From NCBI GenBank assembly GCA_035762005.1, contig DASTQA010000039.1, positions 62,001-126,000 on the forward strand: a stretch of 64,000 nt of DNA, in the 5' to 3' direction. Shown here piece after piece: positions 49,488-58,236 of the stretch (positions are counted from its first letter, which is position 1; every line of letters starts with the position of its first letter). The notes under the pieces were generated by a model. It was not told the DNA's origin, did no database searches, and saw nothing but the letters and a program-made list of their open reading frames with translations. A program made the translations under genes and the position numbers. The DNA is from JAIBJN01 sp035762005 (lineage in GTDB: Bacteria > Actinomycetota > Thermoleophilia > Gaiellales > Gaiellaceae).

Positions 49488-49931
49488 TCAGGTCCGGAGC
49501 GCGCCCGGTCGGGTCAGCGCCCAGATCACCCACACGCTGAGGGCGATCACGAGCAGCGACCACCACGGGTAGTACGGGATGAGGAAGAAGTTCGACACGG
49601 CGCTCAGGACGGCGAACGTGAGGGCGACGATTCCCGCCCACACGCGGCCGGCCATGAGGGCGAACCCTGCCAGGACCACCAGGACACCCAGGCCCAGGTG
49701 GATCCAGCCCCAGGTCGTCACGTCGAGGTCGTAGAGGTAGTTCGCGCTCACGACGAAGAACTCGTCCTCGGCAATCGCGGCGATGCCGGCGAGCACCTGG
49801 AAGGCACCGATCATGACCATCATCACCCCGGCGAAGGTGATACCTCCGACGGCCCAGCTCGAAAGCGCTGGTGCCCCGGGGTCGGCCTCGTACCTCGCCC
49901 TCCCGTCACGAGGCTCTCTCGTCGCAATCAT
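49488..49931 (-). CDS. DUF7144-type four-helix membrane protein
   Basis: 147 residues; ATG behind AAAGGAGGTGA, the fullest Shine-Dalgarno site in the window. Four hydrophobic helices with the family sequence: WAVGGITFAGVMMVMIGAF, then DLDVTTWGWIHLGLGVLVVL, then GRVWAGIVAL. Common in actinobacteria, function unknown. The strong ribosome site suggests high expression, perhaps under stress. Confidence 0.85.
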   Translation of the reverse strand: MIATREPRDGRARYEADPGAPALSSWAVGGITFAGVMMVMIGAFQVLAGIAAIAEDEFFVVSANYLYDLDVTTWGWIHLGLGVLVVLAGFALMAGRVWAGIVALTFAVLSAVSNFFLIPYYPWWSLLVIALSVWVIWALTRPGALRT

Positions 49932-50073
49932 GGCTACTCACCTCCTTTGCACCTCGGTCCTATCGTGACCGTGCCCGTCCGGCATCGAGGCGACCGCGGA
50001 TCGGCGTTGCCAGGAACTACGTACGTCTCGCGCGGATGCGGTCTGCTCAGGCTCTCGGGCGGCCGGAGCCGGG

Positions 50074-50079
50074 TATCGT
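50074..50079 (+). promoter_or_regulatory. -10 element for nfo
   Basis: TATCGT, 6 nt before the GTG at 50086. Confidence 0.4.
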
Positions 50080-50085
50080 GGTCCG

Positions 50086-51012
50086 GTGCTCGCCGGGGCC
50101 CACGTGTCGACCGCCGGGGGGATCCACACGGCGATCGACCGGGCGGTCGAGCGCGGCGCGGACGCCGTTCAGATCTTCACCCAGAGCCCGCGCGCCTGGC
50201 GGCCGACGAACCACCCTCCGGCGAATCTCGAGCGCTTCAAGGCGCGCCGGGCCGAGGAGGGGATCGGGGCGGCCGTCTGCCACGCGCTCTACCTGATCAA
50301 CCTCGCCACGACGGACGAGACGGTCTGGGAGAAGTCGCGCGCCTCGCTCCTCCACACGGTCGCCGTCGCGTGCGCGATCGAGGCCGACGGGGTCGTCCTC
50401 CACGTGGGCTCCCACCTCGGGGCGGGCTTCGAGGCAGGCCTCGAGCACGCCCTGCCGGCCCTCGAGGAGGCGCTCACGGCGTGCGGCGGACCGACGTGGA
50501 TCCTGCTCGAGAACTCGGCGGGCGCCGGCGGCACGATCGGCCGCTCGGTCGACGAGCTCGCCGTGCTCGTGGACCGTCTCGGCGGTCACCCGCGACTCGG
50601 CCTCTGCCTCGACTCGTGCCACCTCTGGGTCTCGGGCGTCGACGTCACCGACCCGGGCGCCCTCGACGCGACGCTCGCCGAGGTGGACGGGCGGATCGGG
50701 CTCGACCGCCTGCGCTGTCTGCACGTGAACGACGCCTCGACGCCGCTCGGCTCGAACCGCGACCGCCACGCGAACGTCTGCGCCGGCGTCATGGGCGAGC
50801 GGCTGGGCGTCTTCCTCGCCCACCCGCTGCTGCAGGGGCTGCCGATGATCCTCGAGACGCCCGGGCCGGACAACCACGGCCCCGACGCGGCGGAGGTGGC
50901 GCGGCTCCGGGAGCTCCACGCCCGCTGGACGGGCGCTACGAAGCCCGGTCGCGCTGGCCGACGACGCGGAAGGACGGCTTCCCGCGGGGGAGCTCGAAGA
51001 ACTCGGGGTTGA
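50086..51012 (+). CDS. nfo: Deoxyribonuclease IV (AP endonuclease)
   Basis: 308 residues. TIM-barrel metal enzyme that cuts DNA 5' of abasic sites in base-excision repair. Family blocks: GAHVSTAGGIHTAIDRA, QIFTQSPRAW, VCHALYLINLA, HVGSHLGAG, LLENSAGAGGTIG, GLCLDSCHLWVSG, LHVNDASTPLGSNRDRHANV and ILETPG, including the zinc His, Glu and Asp residues. The final 26 residues are Arg/Gly-rich and lie antisense to the end of the next gene (77-bp overlap), so the natural end could be read as an extension of the fold. Confidence 0.95.
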   Translation: MLAGAHVSTAGGIHTAIDRAVERGADAVQIFTQSPRAWRPTNHPPANLERFKARRAEEGIGAAVCHALYLINLATTDETVWEKSRASLLHTVAVACAIEADGVVLHVGSHLGAGFEAGLEHALPALEEALTACGGPTWILLENSAGAGGTIGRSVDELAVLVDRLGGHPRLGLCLDSCHLWVSGVDVTDPGALDATLAEVDGRIGLDRLRCLHVNDASTPLGSNRDRHANVCAGVMGERLGVFLAHPLLQGLPMILETPGPDNHGPDAAEVARLRELHARWTGATKPGRAGRRRGRTASRGGARRTRG

Positions 51013-51337
51013 CGCAGCCGAGCTCGTCGGCCCGGTGCTCGTAGCAGCTGGAGACCTCCGCGCGGCACATCGGAAGCGGCTGGCGCAGCGCCCGGACGGC
51101 GCCGAAGCCTCCTCTCCGCCCGCCCGCCTCCGCGAGGATCTCGAGGTCGATCTCGACGCCGTAGACCTTCTGCATGCAGCCGACGTACGTGCGGCCCCAC
51201 TCCTCGTACGCATAGAGGAACGGGCACGAGCGCTCGAGGCAGGCGGACGGGTACACGACCTTGTCGCAGTGCACCTCGCAGCGGCGGCACTCCGTCTCCT
51301 CCTGAGGCCGGAGCGGTAACTCGGTCCCGGTGAACAT
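50936..51337 (-). CDS. Cysteine-rich protein, possible metal or Fe-S binder
   Basis: 133 residues from ATG at 51337; a GTG at 51349 is an alternative. Nine cysteines in 100 residues, grouped as ECRRCEVHC, SACLERSC, YVGCMQK, PMCRAEVSSC and LGC, with conserved-looking aromatic residues around them. No family recognised. The spacing suggests a zinc or Fe-S site, possibly two. Not in an evident operon. Confidence 0.7.
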   Translation of the reverse strand: MFTGTELPLRPQEETECRRCEVHCDKVVYPSACLERSCPFLYAYEEWGRTYVGCMQKVYGVEIDLEILAEAGGRRGGFGAVRALRQPLPMCRAEVSSCYEHRADELGCVNPEFFELPRGKPSFRVVGQRDRAS

Positions 51338-51431
51338 CGTGTGCCGCACTGGCTGTCCCTGGATTGTTAATGCGCCCGGGCGCCGTCGCAAGACTTGACA
51401 GCCCCGTCCGCGCGGTGTAGGCGCGTCCCGC

Positions 51432-52157
51432 TCAGAGCTCGCCGAGGAGGCGGCGGACGACGTTGAGCACGTCCATGGGCGTGAAGGCCTCGTAGTCGGG
51501 GTCGAGGCCGCGCTCGTCGTCGTCGGCACGGAACCAGAGCGCCTGCACGGTCGTCATCCCGAGCTCTTTCGCGCCGCGGACGTCTTCGAAGCGGCGATCG
51601 CCGACGAAGACGGCGTCGGCCGGCTCGACGCCGAGCCGGCCGAGCGCGACCTCGAAGACGGCGGGGTGAGGCTTCCGCTTGCCCACCTCCGACGAGAAGA
51701 CGGCGGCGTCGAGCCGCTCGGCGAGACCCATGCGGGCGAGGTCCTCGTGCAGGAGCCAGCCCGGGTCGAAGGCGTTCGAGACGAGCCCCGTCGCGAGCCC
51801 CCGCTCCCGCAGCGAGTCGAGGAGCGCGTGGGTGTGGGCGCCCACGAGGCGCGCCGGCTCCCAGGCGGCGTGCTCGGCGGCGAGGAAGCGGTCGAGCTCC
51901 TCGTCGTCGACCGCGACGCCGAAGCCCGCGAGCAGCTCGCGGATCATCCCCGGGTACTCGACCTCCTCGAGCGCCCCGGGGACGAAGAGGAGCGGCAGGT
52001 AGCGCTCGCGGAAGCGCGCGGCCGTCTCCTCGTGGCCGGGGAGCTCGTCGCGCTCGAGCGTCGCGAGGCCGGCCTCCCAGCCGGCCTCGAGCAGCGCCTC
52101 GTCGTACGCGAAGTGGAAGAGGGTGTCACCCCAGTCGAAGAGAACCGCGCGCGGCAC
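51432..52157 (-). CDS. HAD-superfamily hydrolase
   Basis: 241 residues, GTG start. Motif I LFDWGDTLF (nucleophile Asp8, with Trp-Gly in place of the usual Leu-Asp-Gly... the acid/base Asp11 is kept), motif II GLVSNAFD, Lys in VGKRKPHPAVFE, and motif IV VFVGDRRFEDVRGAKELGM. A helical cap of about 80 residues follows motif I, the C1 type of phosphatases such as phosphoglycolate phosphatase. Substrate unknown. Confidence 0.9.
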   Translation of the reverse strand: MPRAVLFDWGDTLFHFAYDEALLEAGWEAGLATLERDELPGHEETAARFRERYLPLLFVPGALEEVEYPGMIRELLAGFGVAVDDEELDRFLAAEHAAWEPARLVGAHTHALLDSLRERGLATGLVSNAFDPGWLLHEDLARMGLAERLDAAVFSSEVGKRKPHPAVFEVALGRLGVEPADAVFVGDRRFEDVRGAKELGMTTVQALWFRADDDERGLDPDYEAFTPMDVLNVVRRLLGEL

Positions 52158-52164
52158 GAGCTAG

Positions 52165-52174
52165 AGGGTAGGGT
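52165..52174. promoter_or_regulatory. Overlapping divergent -10 elements (HAD hydrolase / antiporter)
   Basis: TACCCT (52170-52165, minus, 7 nt from the HAD GTG) and TAGGGT (52169-52174, plus, 8 nt from the antiporter GTG) share two base pairs. RNA polymerase cannot open both at once, so the two genes should compete. Confidence 0.55.
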
Positions 52175-52182
52175 GCCCGGCC

Positions 52183-53229
52183 GTGGTCCGCAGAATCCTG
52201 CTGGCGCTGCTCGCGCTCGGCCCCCTCGCGGTGCTCGTGGACAAGCTCACGGACGCGGGCGAGATCACGCTCTTCGTCCTCGCGGCGGCCGCGCTCATCC
52301 CGCTCGCGTGGCTCATCGGCGAGGCGACGGAGCACGCCGCGCGCCACACGGGGCCGGGGATCGGCGGCTTCCTCAACGCGACGTTCGGCAACGCGCCGGA
52401 GCTGATCATCGCGCTGATCGCTGTCAACTCCGGCCTCACCGAGGTCGTGCGCGGCTCCCTCACGGGGAGCGTCGTCGGCAACCTGCTGCTCGTCCTCGGC
52501 TTCTCCCTCCTCTTCGGCGGGAGCGGGAACCTCGACCGCGAGTCCAGCCTCACGTCGTTCGCCCTCGTCGGGCTCGCGACGCTCGTCTTCCTCGTGCCCT
52601 CGATCCCGGGCTGGGACGGCGACCCGGACCGGCGCTCGCTGGCCGAGCTCTCCGTCCCGGTGTCGATCGTGCTCCTCGTCGCCTACCTCGTCGTCACGTG
52701 GATCGCCCTCCGCCGCCACCACCGCCTGCACACCTCCGACGAGCCGACGGTGATGACCGGCTGGTCGCTGCCGTTCTCCCTGGGCGTGCTCGCGGGGGCG
52801 ACGGTCGTCACCGCCTTCGTCGCGGAGACGCTCGTCCACTCGCTCGAGGTCTTCGCGGACGAGCTCGGGCTGACCGAGTTCTTCGTCGCCGCCGTCATCG
52901 TGGCGATCGTGGGGAACGCCGCCGAGCACGGCGGCGCCGTGGTCGTCGCCTACGGCGGGAACATCAAGCTCGCCGCCGAGATCGCCCTCGCCTCGAGCGC
53001 GCAGGTCGCCGTCTTCCTCATCCCCGCCGTGGCGCTCCTCTCGTGGGCGCTCGATCCGCTCGCGCTCGCCTTCCGCCCCGTCGAGATCATCGTCCTCGGC
53101 GCCTCTCTCCTCTTCACCGTGGCGCTCCTGTTCGGCGGCCGCTCGAGCCGCTGGCGGGGAGGTCTCCTGGTCGGCGCCTACGTCGCCGTCGCCGTCACGT
53201 TCTTCCTCGTCGGCGACCGCGCGGCGTAG
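52183..53229 (+). CDS. Calcium/proton antiporter, CaCA family
   Basis: 348 residues, about ten membrane helices in two homologous halves. Each half has the ion-binding repeat: GGFLNATFGNAPELIIAL (first) and IVAIVGNAAEHGGAVVVAYGG (second), the pattern of ChaA/VCX-type Ca2+/H+ exchangers. Exports Ca2+ from the cytoplasm using the proton gradient. GTG start 8 nt after TAGGGT. Confidence 0.93.
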   Translation: MVRRILLALLALGPLAVLVDKLTDAGEITLFVLAAAALIPLAWLIGEATEHAARHTGPGIGGFLNATFGNAPELIIALIAVNSGLTEVVRGSLTGSVVGNLLLVLGFSLLFGGSGNLDRESSLTSFALVGLATLVFLVPSIPGWDGDPDRRSLAELSVPVSIVLLVAYLVVTWIALRRHHRLHTSDEPTVMTGWSLPFSLGVLAGATVVTAFVAETLVHSLEVFADELGLTEFFVAAVIVAIVGNAAEHGGAVVVAYGGNIKLAAEIALASSAQVAVFLIPAVALLSWALDPLALAFRPVEIIVLGASLLFTVALLFGGRSSRWRGGLLVGAYVAVAVTFFLVGDRAA

Positions 53230-53242
53230 TTCGGTTAACCCC

Positions 53243-53292
53243 ACGCTACGAGTCGCGCTCGCCGCCTTGTAGGTTGGTCCAGACGCTACGAG
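53243..53292 (+). repeat. Two direct copies of ACGCTACGAG, 40 bp apart
   Basis: ACGCTACGAG at 53243-53252 and 53283-53292, exactly 40 bp start to start, in the 93-bp leader of the ABC/FtsX operon. Four helical turns apart, so on one face of the DNA: a likely binding site for a regulator. Confidence 0.5.
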
Positions 53293-53322
53293 GATGGCGA
53301 GACCAGAGAAGGAGGAGCGACG

Positions 53323-54090
53323 TTGGCCACGATCCAGACCGAATCGCAGGACGCAGGGAGGAACGGCGCGGTCGTCGCCGCGCAGGGAGTCACGCGTGTC
53401 TACGGGGAAGGCGAGACCGCCGTCCACGCGCTGCGTGGAATCGACCTCGGCATCCAGCGGGGCAGGCTGACGGGGATCATGGGTCCCTCGGGCTCCGGCA
53501 AGTCGACGCTCATGCACATCCTCGCCGGTCTCGACCGACCCACCCAGGGCGAGGTCGCGATCGACGGCACGAGCATCACCGAGCTCGGCGACACGGACCT
53601 GACGAAGCTCCGCCGGCGGCACATCGGCTTCGTCTTCCAGTTCTTCAACCTGCTCCCCATGCTCACCGCGGAGGAGAACATCCTCCTCCCGCTCGACCTC
53701 GCGGGGGCCAAGATCGACAAGGAGTGGACCGACTCGGTGATCGAGAGCGTCGGCCTCACCGACCGGCGCAAGCATCGGCCCTCCGAGCTCTCCGGCGGCC
53801 AGCCGCAGCGCGTCGCCATCGCGCGCGCGCTCGTCTCCAAGCCGACCGTCGTCTTCGCGGACGAGCCGACGGGGAACCTCGACTCGCACACCGGGGCCGA
53901 GATCCTCGACCTCCTGCGGACGTCGGTCGGGACGCTCGGGCAGACCATCGTCATGGTGACGCACGACCCGAACGCGTGCTCGTTCGCGGACCGCACGCTC
54001 TTCCTCGCCGACGGCCTGATCGTCCGCGAGGTCGCGAAGGCCGACGCGCATCAGATCCACTCGACGATGGAGGAAGTGAGCGCGCTGTGA
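53323..54090 (+). CDS. ABC transporter ATP-binding protein, MacB/LolD type
   Basis: 255 residues; TTG start behind GGAGGAG. Walker A GPSGSGKS, Q-loop FVFQFFNLLPMLTAEEN, signature LSGGQPQRVAIARAL, Walker B VVFADEPTGNLD and the H-loop VTHDPNACSF. The phrase DEPTGNLDS marks the MacB/LolD/FtsE group that works with FtsX-type permeases, which is the next gene (4-bp overlap). The Pro after LSGGQ is unusual. Confidence 0.94.
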   Translation: MATIQTESQDAGRNGAVVAAQGVTRVYGEGETAVHALRGIDLGIQRGRLTGIMGPSGSGKSTLMHILAGLDRPTQGEVAIDGTSITELGDTDLTKLRRRHIGFVFQFFNLLPMLTAEENILLPLDLAGAKIDKEWTDSVIESVGLTDRRKHRPSELSGGQPQRVAIARALVSKPTVVFADEPTGNLDSHTGAEILDLLRTSVGTLGQTIVMVTHDPNACSFADRTLFLADGLIVREVAKADAHQIHSTMEEVSAL

Positions 54091-56666
54091 TCCGCGTCGC
54101 GCTCCGCGGGCTCGGAGGCCGCAAGCTCCGGGCGAGTCTCACCGCGCTCGCGATCATCCTCGGGGTCGCGATGATGAGCGGCACCTACGTCCTCACGGAC
54201 ACGATCGACAGCGCCTTCTCGAAGATCTTCGACGACTCCTACGCCGGCACCGACGTCGTCGTCTCCGGCAAGGGCGCGGACATCAGCTTCGAGGGCCTCG
54301 AGGCCACGGCGCCCCCCGTCGACGAGTCGCTCGTCCAGGAGGTCGACGCGCTTCCGAGCGTCGAGGTCGCCGCGGGCGGCGTCTCCGACGAGACGAACAC
54401 GAAGATCATCGGCTCCGACGGCAAGGCGATCAACACCCAGGGGGCGCCGAGCCTCGGCTTCGGGATCGACACCAGTCCCGAGGCGCAGCGCTTCAACCCG
54501 CTCAACCTCGTCGAAGGCAGGTGGGCGGAGGCCGACGGCGAGGTGGTCATCGACGCCGGGACCGCCGACCGCGAGGACTACGCCGTCGGCGACACGGTCG
54601 AGATCGCGACGATCCAGCCGAAGCAGGGCTTCGAGCTCGTCGGGATCGCGAAGTTCGGCGACGTCGACTCGCTCGGCACGGCCACCTTCGCGGTCTTCGA
54701 CCTCGGGACGGCCCAGCAGCTCCTCGACCGGGAAGGGCAGGTCGACGCCATCTCCGTCGCGGGCGTCGACGGCACGACGCCCCAGCAGCTGATCGAGGAG
54801 ATCGCCCCGGTCCTGCCCGCGAGCGCCCAGGTGCGCACGGGCGAGGCCGAGGCCGAGGACGACAAGGAGGAGATCAGCGAGTTCACGAGCTTCATCGAGT
54901 ACTTCCTGCTCGCCTTCGCCGGCATCGCCCTCTTCGTCGGCGCGTTCGTCATCTTCAACACGCTCTCGATCACGGTCGCCCAGCGGACGCGCGAGTTCGC
55001 GACCATGCGCACCGTGGGCGCCTCGCGCCGGCAGATCCTCTGGTCGGTCATCGTCGAGGCGCTCACGATCGGGATCATCGCCTCGGTCATCGGCCTCTTC
55101 GCGGGCCTCGGCCTGGCGATCGGGCTGAACGAGCTCTTCAAGGCGCTCGAGCTCGAGCTCCCCACGGCGAACACGGTCTTCGCGACGCGGACGATCGTCG
55201 TCTCGCTCCTCGTCGGGACGATCATCACGCTCGTCGCCGGGCTCTTCCCGGCGATCAGGGCCACCCGCGTCCCGCCGATCGCGGCGGTCCGCGAGGGCTA
55301 CACGCTCCCGCCGGGGCGTTTCCACCGCCTCAGGCCCTACATCGCCGGGCTCGTGATCGTCCTGTCGCTCCTCCTGCTCGGCTACTCGATGTTCAGGGAC
55401 GACCTCGACACCGCCTCGCGCCTGCTCTCGATCGCGGGGGGCGTCCTCCTCCTCTTCGTCGGCGTGGCGATGATCTCGTCCCACCTCGTCCGCCCGCTCG
55501 CGGCCGTCGTCGGCTGGCCCGCCCGGGCGATCGGGGGCGTCGCCGGCAAGCTCGCGCGCGGAAACACCGTGCGCAACCCCGGCCGGACGGCCGCCACGGC
55601 CGCCGCGCTCATGATCGGGATCGCGCTCGTGACGTTCGTCGCCGTGCTCGCCAACGGCATGAAGGCCTCGAACCGGGGCGCGATCGAGGACCAGGTGGCC
55701 GCCGACTACGTCGTCACGGCCCAGGACGGCTTCTCGCCCTTCGTGGCGGCCGCCGGCGACGCGGTCGCCGACTCGCCCGAAGCCGAGCTCGTGGCGAACG
55801 TGCGCTCCGACCTCGGGAAGGTGGGCGACGAATCCCTGTACGTGACCGGGATCGAGCCCGACCGGATCCTCGAGGCCTACAACTTCGACTGGAAGGAGGG
55901 CGACGACTCGGTCGCCTCCGGGCTCGGCGAGGAGGGCGCCATCGTCGCCGCCGACTTCGCCGAGGACAACGACGTCGCCGTCGGCGACACGATCACCATC
56001 CTCACGCCCTCGGGCGCGACGCTCGAGCAGGAGGTCGTGGGCATCTACGAGCCCCCGCCCTTCTACCCGCTCCTCGGCGCCGTCTCGATCACGAAGGACC
56101 GGTTCGAGTCGGTCTACGAGCGGCCGCGGAACCAGTTCACCTTCGTGAACGTGCCCGGCGGGCCCACGGACGCGACGACCGCCTCGCTCGAGGAGGCGGC
56201 GGCCGAGTTCCCGGACGCGAAGGTGCAGACCCGGGAGGCGTGGATCACGCAGCAGGACGAGGACTTCAACCAGTTCCTCATCATGCTCTACGTCCTCCTC
56301 ACGCTCTCCGTCATCGTGAGCATCTTCGGCATGGTGAACACGCTCGTCCTCTCGGTCTACGAGCGGACGCGCGAGCTCGGGATGCTGCGCGCCGTCGGCA
56401 TGACGCGGCGCCAGGCCCGCCGCATGGTGCGGCACGAGAGCATCATCACGGCGCTCATCGGCGCCGCGCTCGGCCTCCCGCTCGGCGTGTTCCTCGCCGC
56501 CCTCGTGACGCAGGCGCTGCAGCAGTTCGACATCCGCTTCGAGATCCCGTGGGGACAGCTCCTGCTCTTCGCCGTCATCGCCGTGATCGTCGGCGTCTTC
56601 GCCGCGATCATGCCGGCGCGGCGGGCCTCGAAGCTGAACGTCCTCAACGCCCTCCAGTACGAGTAG
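54087..56666 (+). CDS. FtsX-like permease, MacB/LolC type, duplicated form
   Basis: 859 residues, GTG overlapping the upstream stop. Membrane helix near 12-30, an extracytoplasmic domain (40-265), three helices (270-410) ending in the FtsX motif ATRVPPIAAVREG, then a second set: helices near 430-500, a second exported domain (about 530-710) and the final three helices with ARRASKLNVLNALQYE. This is the two-unit permease found in Gram-positive bacteria. Mechanotransmission-type ABC system that may export or extract lipids, peptides or lipoproteins; substrate unknown. Confidence 0.93.
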   Translation: MIRVALRGLGGRKLRASLTALAIILGVAMMSGTYVLTDTIDSAFSKIFDDSYAGTDVVVSGKGADISFEGLEATAPPVDESLVQEVDALPSVEVAAGGVSDETNTKIIGSDGKAINTQGAPSLGFGIDTSPEAQRFNPLNLVEGRWAEADGEVVIDAGTADREDYAVGDTVEIATIQPKQGFELVGIAKFGDVDSLGTATFAVFDLGTAQQLLDREGQVDAISVAGVDGTTPQQLIEEIAPVLPASAQVRTGEAEAEDDKEEISEFTSFIEYFLLAFAGIALFVGAFVIFNTLSITVAQRTREFATMRTVGASRRQILWSVIVEALTIGIIASVIGLFAGLGLAIGLNELFKALELELPTANTVFATRTIVVSLLVGTIITLVAGLFPAIRATRVPPIAAVREGYTLPPGRFHRLRPYIAGLVIVLSLLLLGYSMFRDDLDTASRLLSIAGGVLLLFVGVAMISSHLVRPLAAVVGWPARAIGGVAGKLARGNTVRNPGRTAATAAALMIGIALVTFVAVLANGMKASNRGAIEDQVAADYVVTAQDGFSPFVAAAGDAVADSPEAELVANVRSDLGKVGDESLYVTGIEPDRILEAYNFDWKEGDDSVASGLGEEGAIVAADFAEDNDVAVGDTITILTPSGATLEQEVVGIYEPPPFYPLLGAVSITKDRFESVYERPRNQFTFVNVPGGPTDATTASLEEAAAEFPDAKVQTREAWITQQDEDFNQFLIMLYVLLTLSVIVSIFGMVNTLVLSVYERTRELGMLRAVGMTRRQARRMVRHESIITALIGAALGLPLGVFLAALVTQALQQFDIRFEIPWGQLLLFAVIAVIVGVFAAIMPARRASKLNVLNALQYE

Positions 56667-56672
56667 CCGGGA

Positions 56673-56706
56673 CGAGGGGCGCGGGCGTGCCCGCCCGCGC
56701 CCCTCG
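56673..56706. terminator. 14-bp hairpin between convergent genes
   Basis: Perfect arms CGAGGGGCGCGGGC (56673-56686) and GCCCGCGCCCCTCG (56693-56706), 6-nt loop, in the 53 bp between the permease and sugar dehydrogenase stops. Bidirectional, no T tract. Confidence 0.7.
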
Positions 56707-56719
56707 GATCCCCGGGGCC

Positions 56720-58162
56720 CTACGGGGTTCGGAACACCTCGTAGAGCGCCCCGTGCGTGTTCGAGAGGACGTACAGGTTGCCGTTGGGCCCCTGCAGGAT
56801 GTCCGTCGTCAGGCCGAAGTTCTGGCCCCAGACGAGGCTCTCGCTCTCCGTCGCCTCGAACTTCCCGAGGTTGTCCGCGACGCGGTCCTCGATGCGCGGA
56901 TCGTCGACGCCGACCTTGCGGCGGTTCCCCGTGACCTGGAAGCGGAAGATGTGCCCGCTCAGCAGGAAGTCGCGGGCGCCGCCCATGAAGAGGTCGCCGC
57001 GGTACTGCGGGCCGAGCGCGCGCCCGCTCACGAACCCGAGCGCCGCCGGAGCGACCTCGAACTTCCAGGCGAACTCCGGGTCGGAGAAGTGCGCGCCCGG
57101 GAGCATGAAGAGGCGCGAGAGCGCCTCCGCCGGGGTGTCCGCGATGTTCGTCGGCAGCCAGCGGATCTGCTGCAGCCCGAAGAACTGCGGGCTCGTCTCG
57201 ATCTCCTTGAACTGGGCGACGCGCGACGACGGACCCATGATCTGCACCCAGCCGGAGTTCATCCCCGGCTCGACGCGGTTCAGCTCGCTGAAGCTGTCGT
57301 CCCCGTTCTCGTTCGCCCAGAGGTCGCCCGAGAGCGGGTCGAAGTTCATCCCGTAGCTGTTCCGGATCCCGTAGGCGTAGATCCTCTGGATGTTCGCGCC
57401 GACCTCGCCGCCGACGTTCGCGCCGACGTCGTAGAACGGGTTGTCGGTCGGCGTCGTCCCGTCGTCGTTCAGCCGCACGATCACGCCCGTGCGGTGCGCG
57501 TCGTCGGGCTCCGGGCCGCCGAACTGGTCGTCGGGGATCCCGGGGCCGAACGGCCCGTCCGGCAGGTTCTGCGTCTGGCCCCGCCGACCCGTGTCGCCGA
57601 CGATGACGTACACCTTGCCGTCGGGGCCGAAGCGGACGACGCCGCCGTCGTGGTTGCCCCGCGCCGGCTGGTCGGCGTCCTGCTGGAGCGCCCGGAAGCG
57701 GATGAGCGTCCGGTCGTACGCGAGCGTCGAGCCGTTCCACACGAAGCGGTCGAGCCGGTTGCCGAGCAGCGGCACGGCCGTGCTCGAGTTCGTATCGGCG
57801 CCCGTCGTGCTCTCGCTCCAGAAGAGGTACACGTAGCCGTTCACGAAGAAGTTCTCGTGGAGCGCGATGCCGAGCAGCCCCCGCTCGGAGTTCGAGTTGA
57901 CGGCGAGGTCGAGGACGGGCCCCTCGACGACGCCGTTCCTGACGCGCATGACCCTTCCGGTCGACTTCTCGTTCACGAGCATGTCGTTCGGGCCGATGAA
58001 CGCGAGGCCGGTCGGCTGGACGAGGCCGGAGGCCACCGTCCTCACTGCGAGGTTCGGATCGGCGACGGTCGGCGTCGCCTGCCCCGCCGCGTGCGCGGGC
58101 AGGACCAGCGCGCCGACGGCGGCCAGCAGCGCGAGCCGCCGGCCCGGTCTTGGTGCTCTCAT
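56720..58162 (-). CDS. PQQ-dependent sugar dehydrogenase-like protein (exported)
   Basis: 480 residues; ATG behind GGGAGGGG. Signal peptide (residues 1-26, LALLAAVGALVLPAHAAGQA). Six-bladed propeller of the glucose/sorbosone dehydrogenase family: LVQPTGLAFIGPNDMLVNEK, RGLLGIALHENFFVNGYVYLF, NHDGGVVRFGPDGKVYVIVGD, RIYAYGIRNSYGMNFDP and LYVLSNTHGALYE. The family oxidises soluble sugars with PQQ and Ca2+, though many members have no proven cofactor. No PQQ synthesis gene is in the window. Confidence 0.9.
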   Translation of the reverse strand: MRAPRPGRRLALLAAVGALVLPAHAAGQATPTVADPNLAVRTVASGLVQPTGLAFIGPNDMLVNEKSTGRVMRVRNGVVEGPVLDLAVNSNSERGLLGIALHENFFVNGYVYLFWSESTTGADTNSSTAVPLLGNRLDRFVWNGSTLAYDRTLIRFRALQQDADQPARGNHDGGVVRFGPDGKVYVIVGDTGRRGQTQNLPDGPFGPGIPDDQFGGPEPDDAHRTGVIVRLNDDGTTPTDNPFYDVGANVGGEVGANIQRIYAYGIRNSYGMNFDPLSGDLWANENGDDSFSELNRVEPGMNSGWVQIMGPSSRVAQFKEIETSPQFFGLQQIRWLPTNIADTPAEALSRLFMLPGAHFSDPEFAWKFEVAPAALGFVSGRALGPQYRGDLFMGGARDFLLSGHIFRFQVTGNRRKVGVDDPRIEDRVADNLGKFEATESESLVWGQNFGLTTDILQGPNGNLYVLSNTHGALYEVFRTP

Positions 58163-58236
58163 GTCAACCCCTCCCTGGCATCGACTGCGGCTTCCCCCAT
58201 CAGGGCATACGGGGCCGCGGGGAGAGCGGTTTTTTC

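Noticed and set aside
51666..54086. Very long plus-strand frame preceding the FtsX-like permease
   Set aside because: Arg/Gly/Ala-rich shadow of the HAD, antiporter and ATPase genes; permease homology begins at the GTG at 54087.
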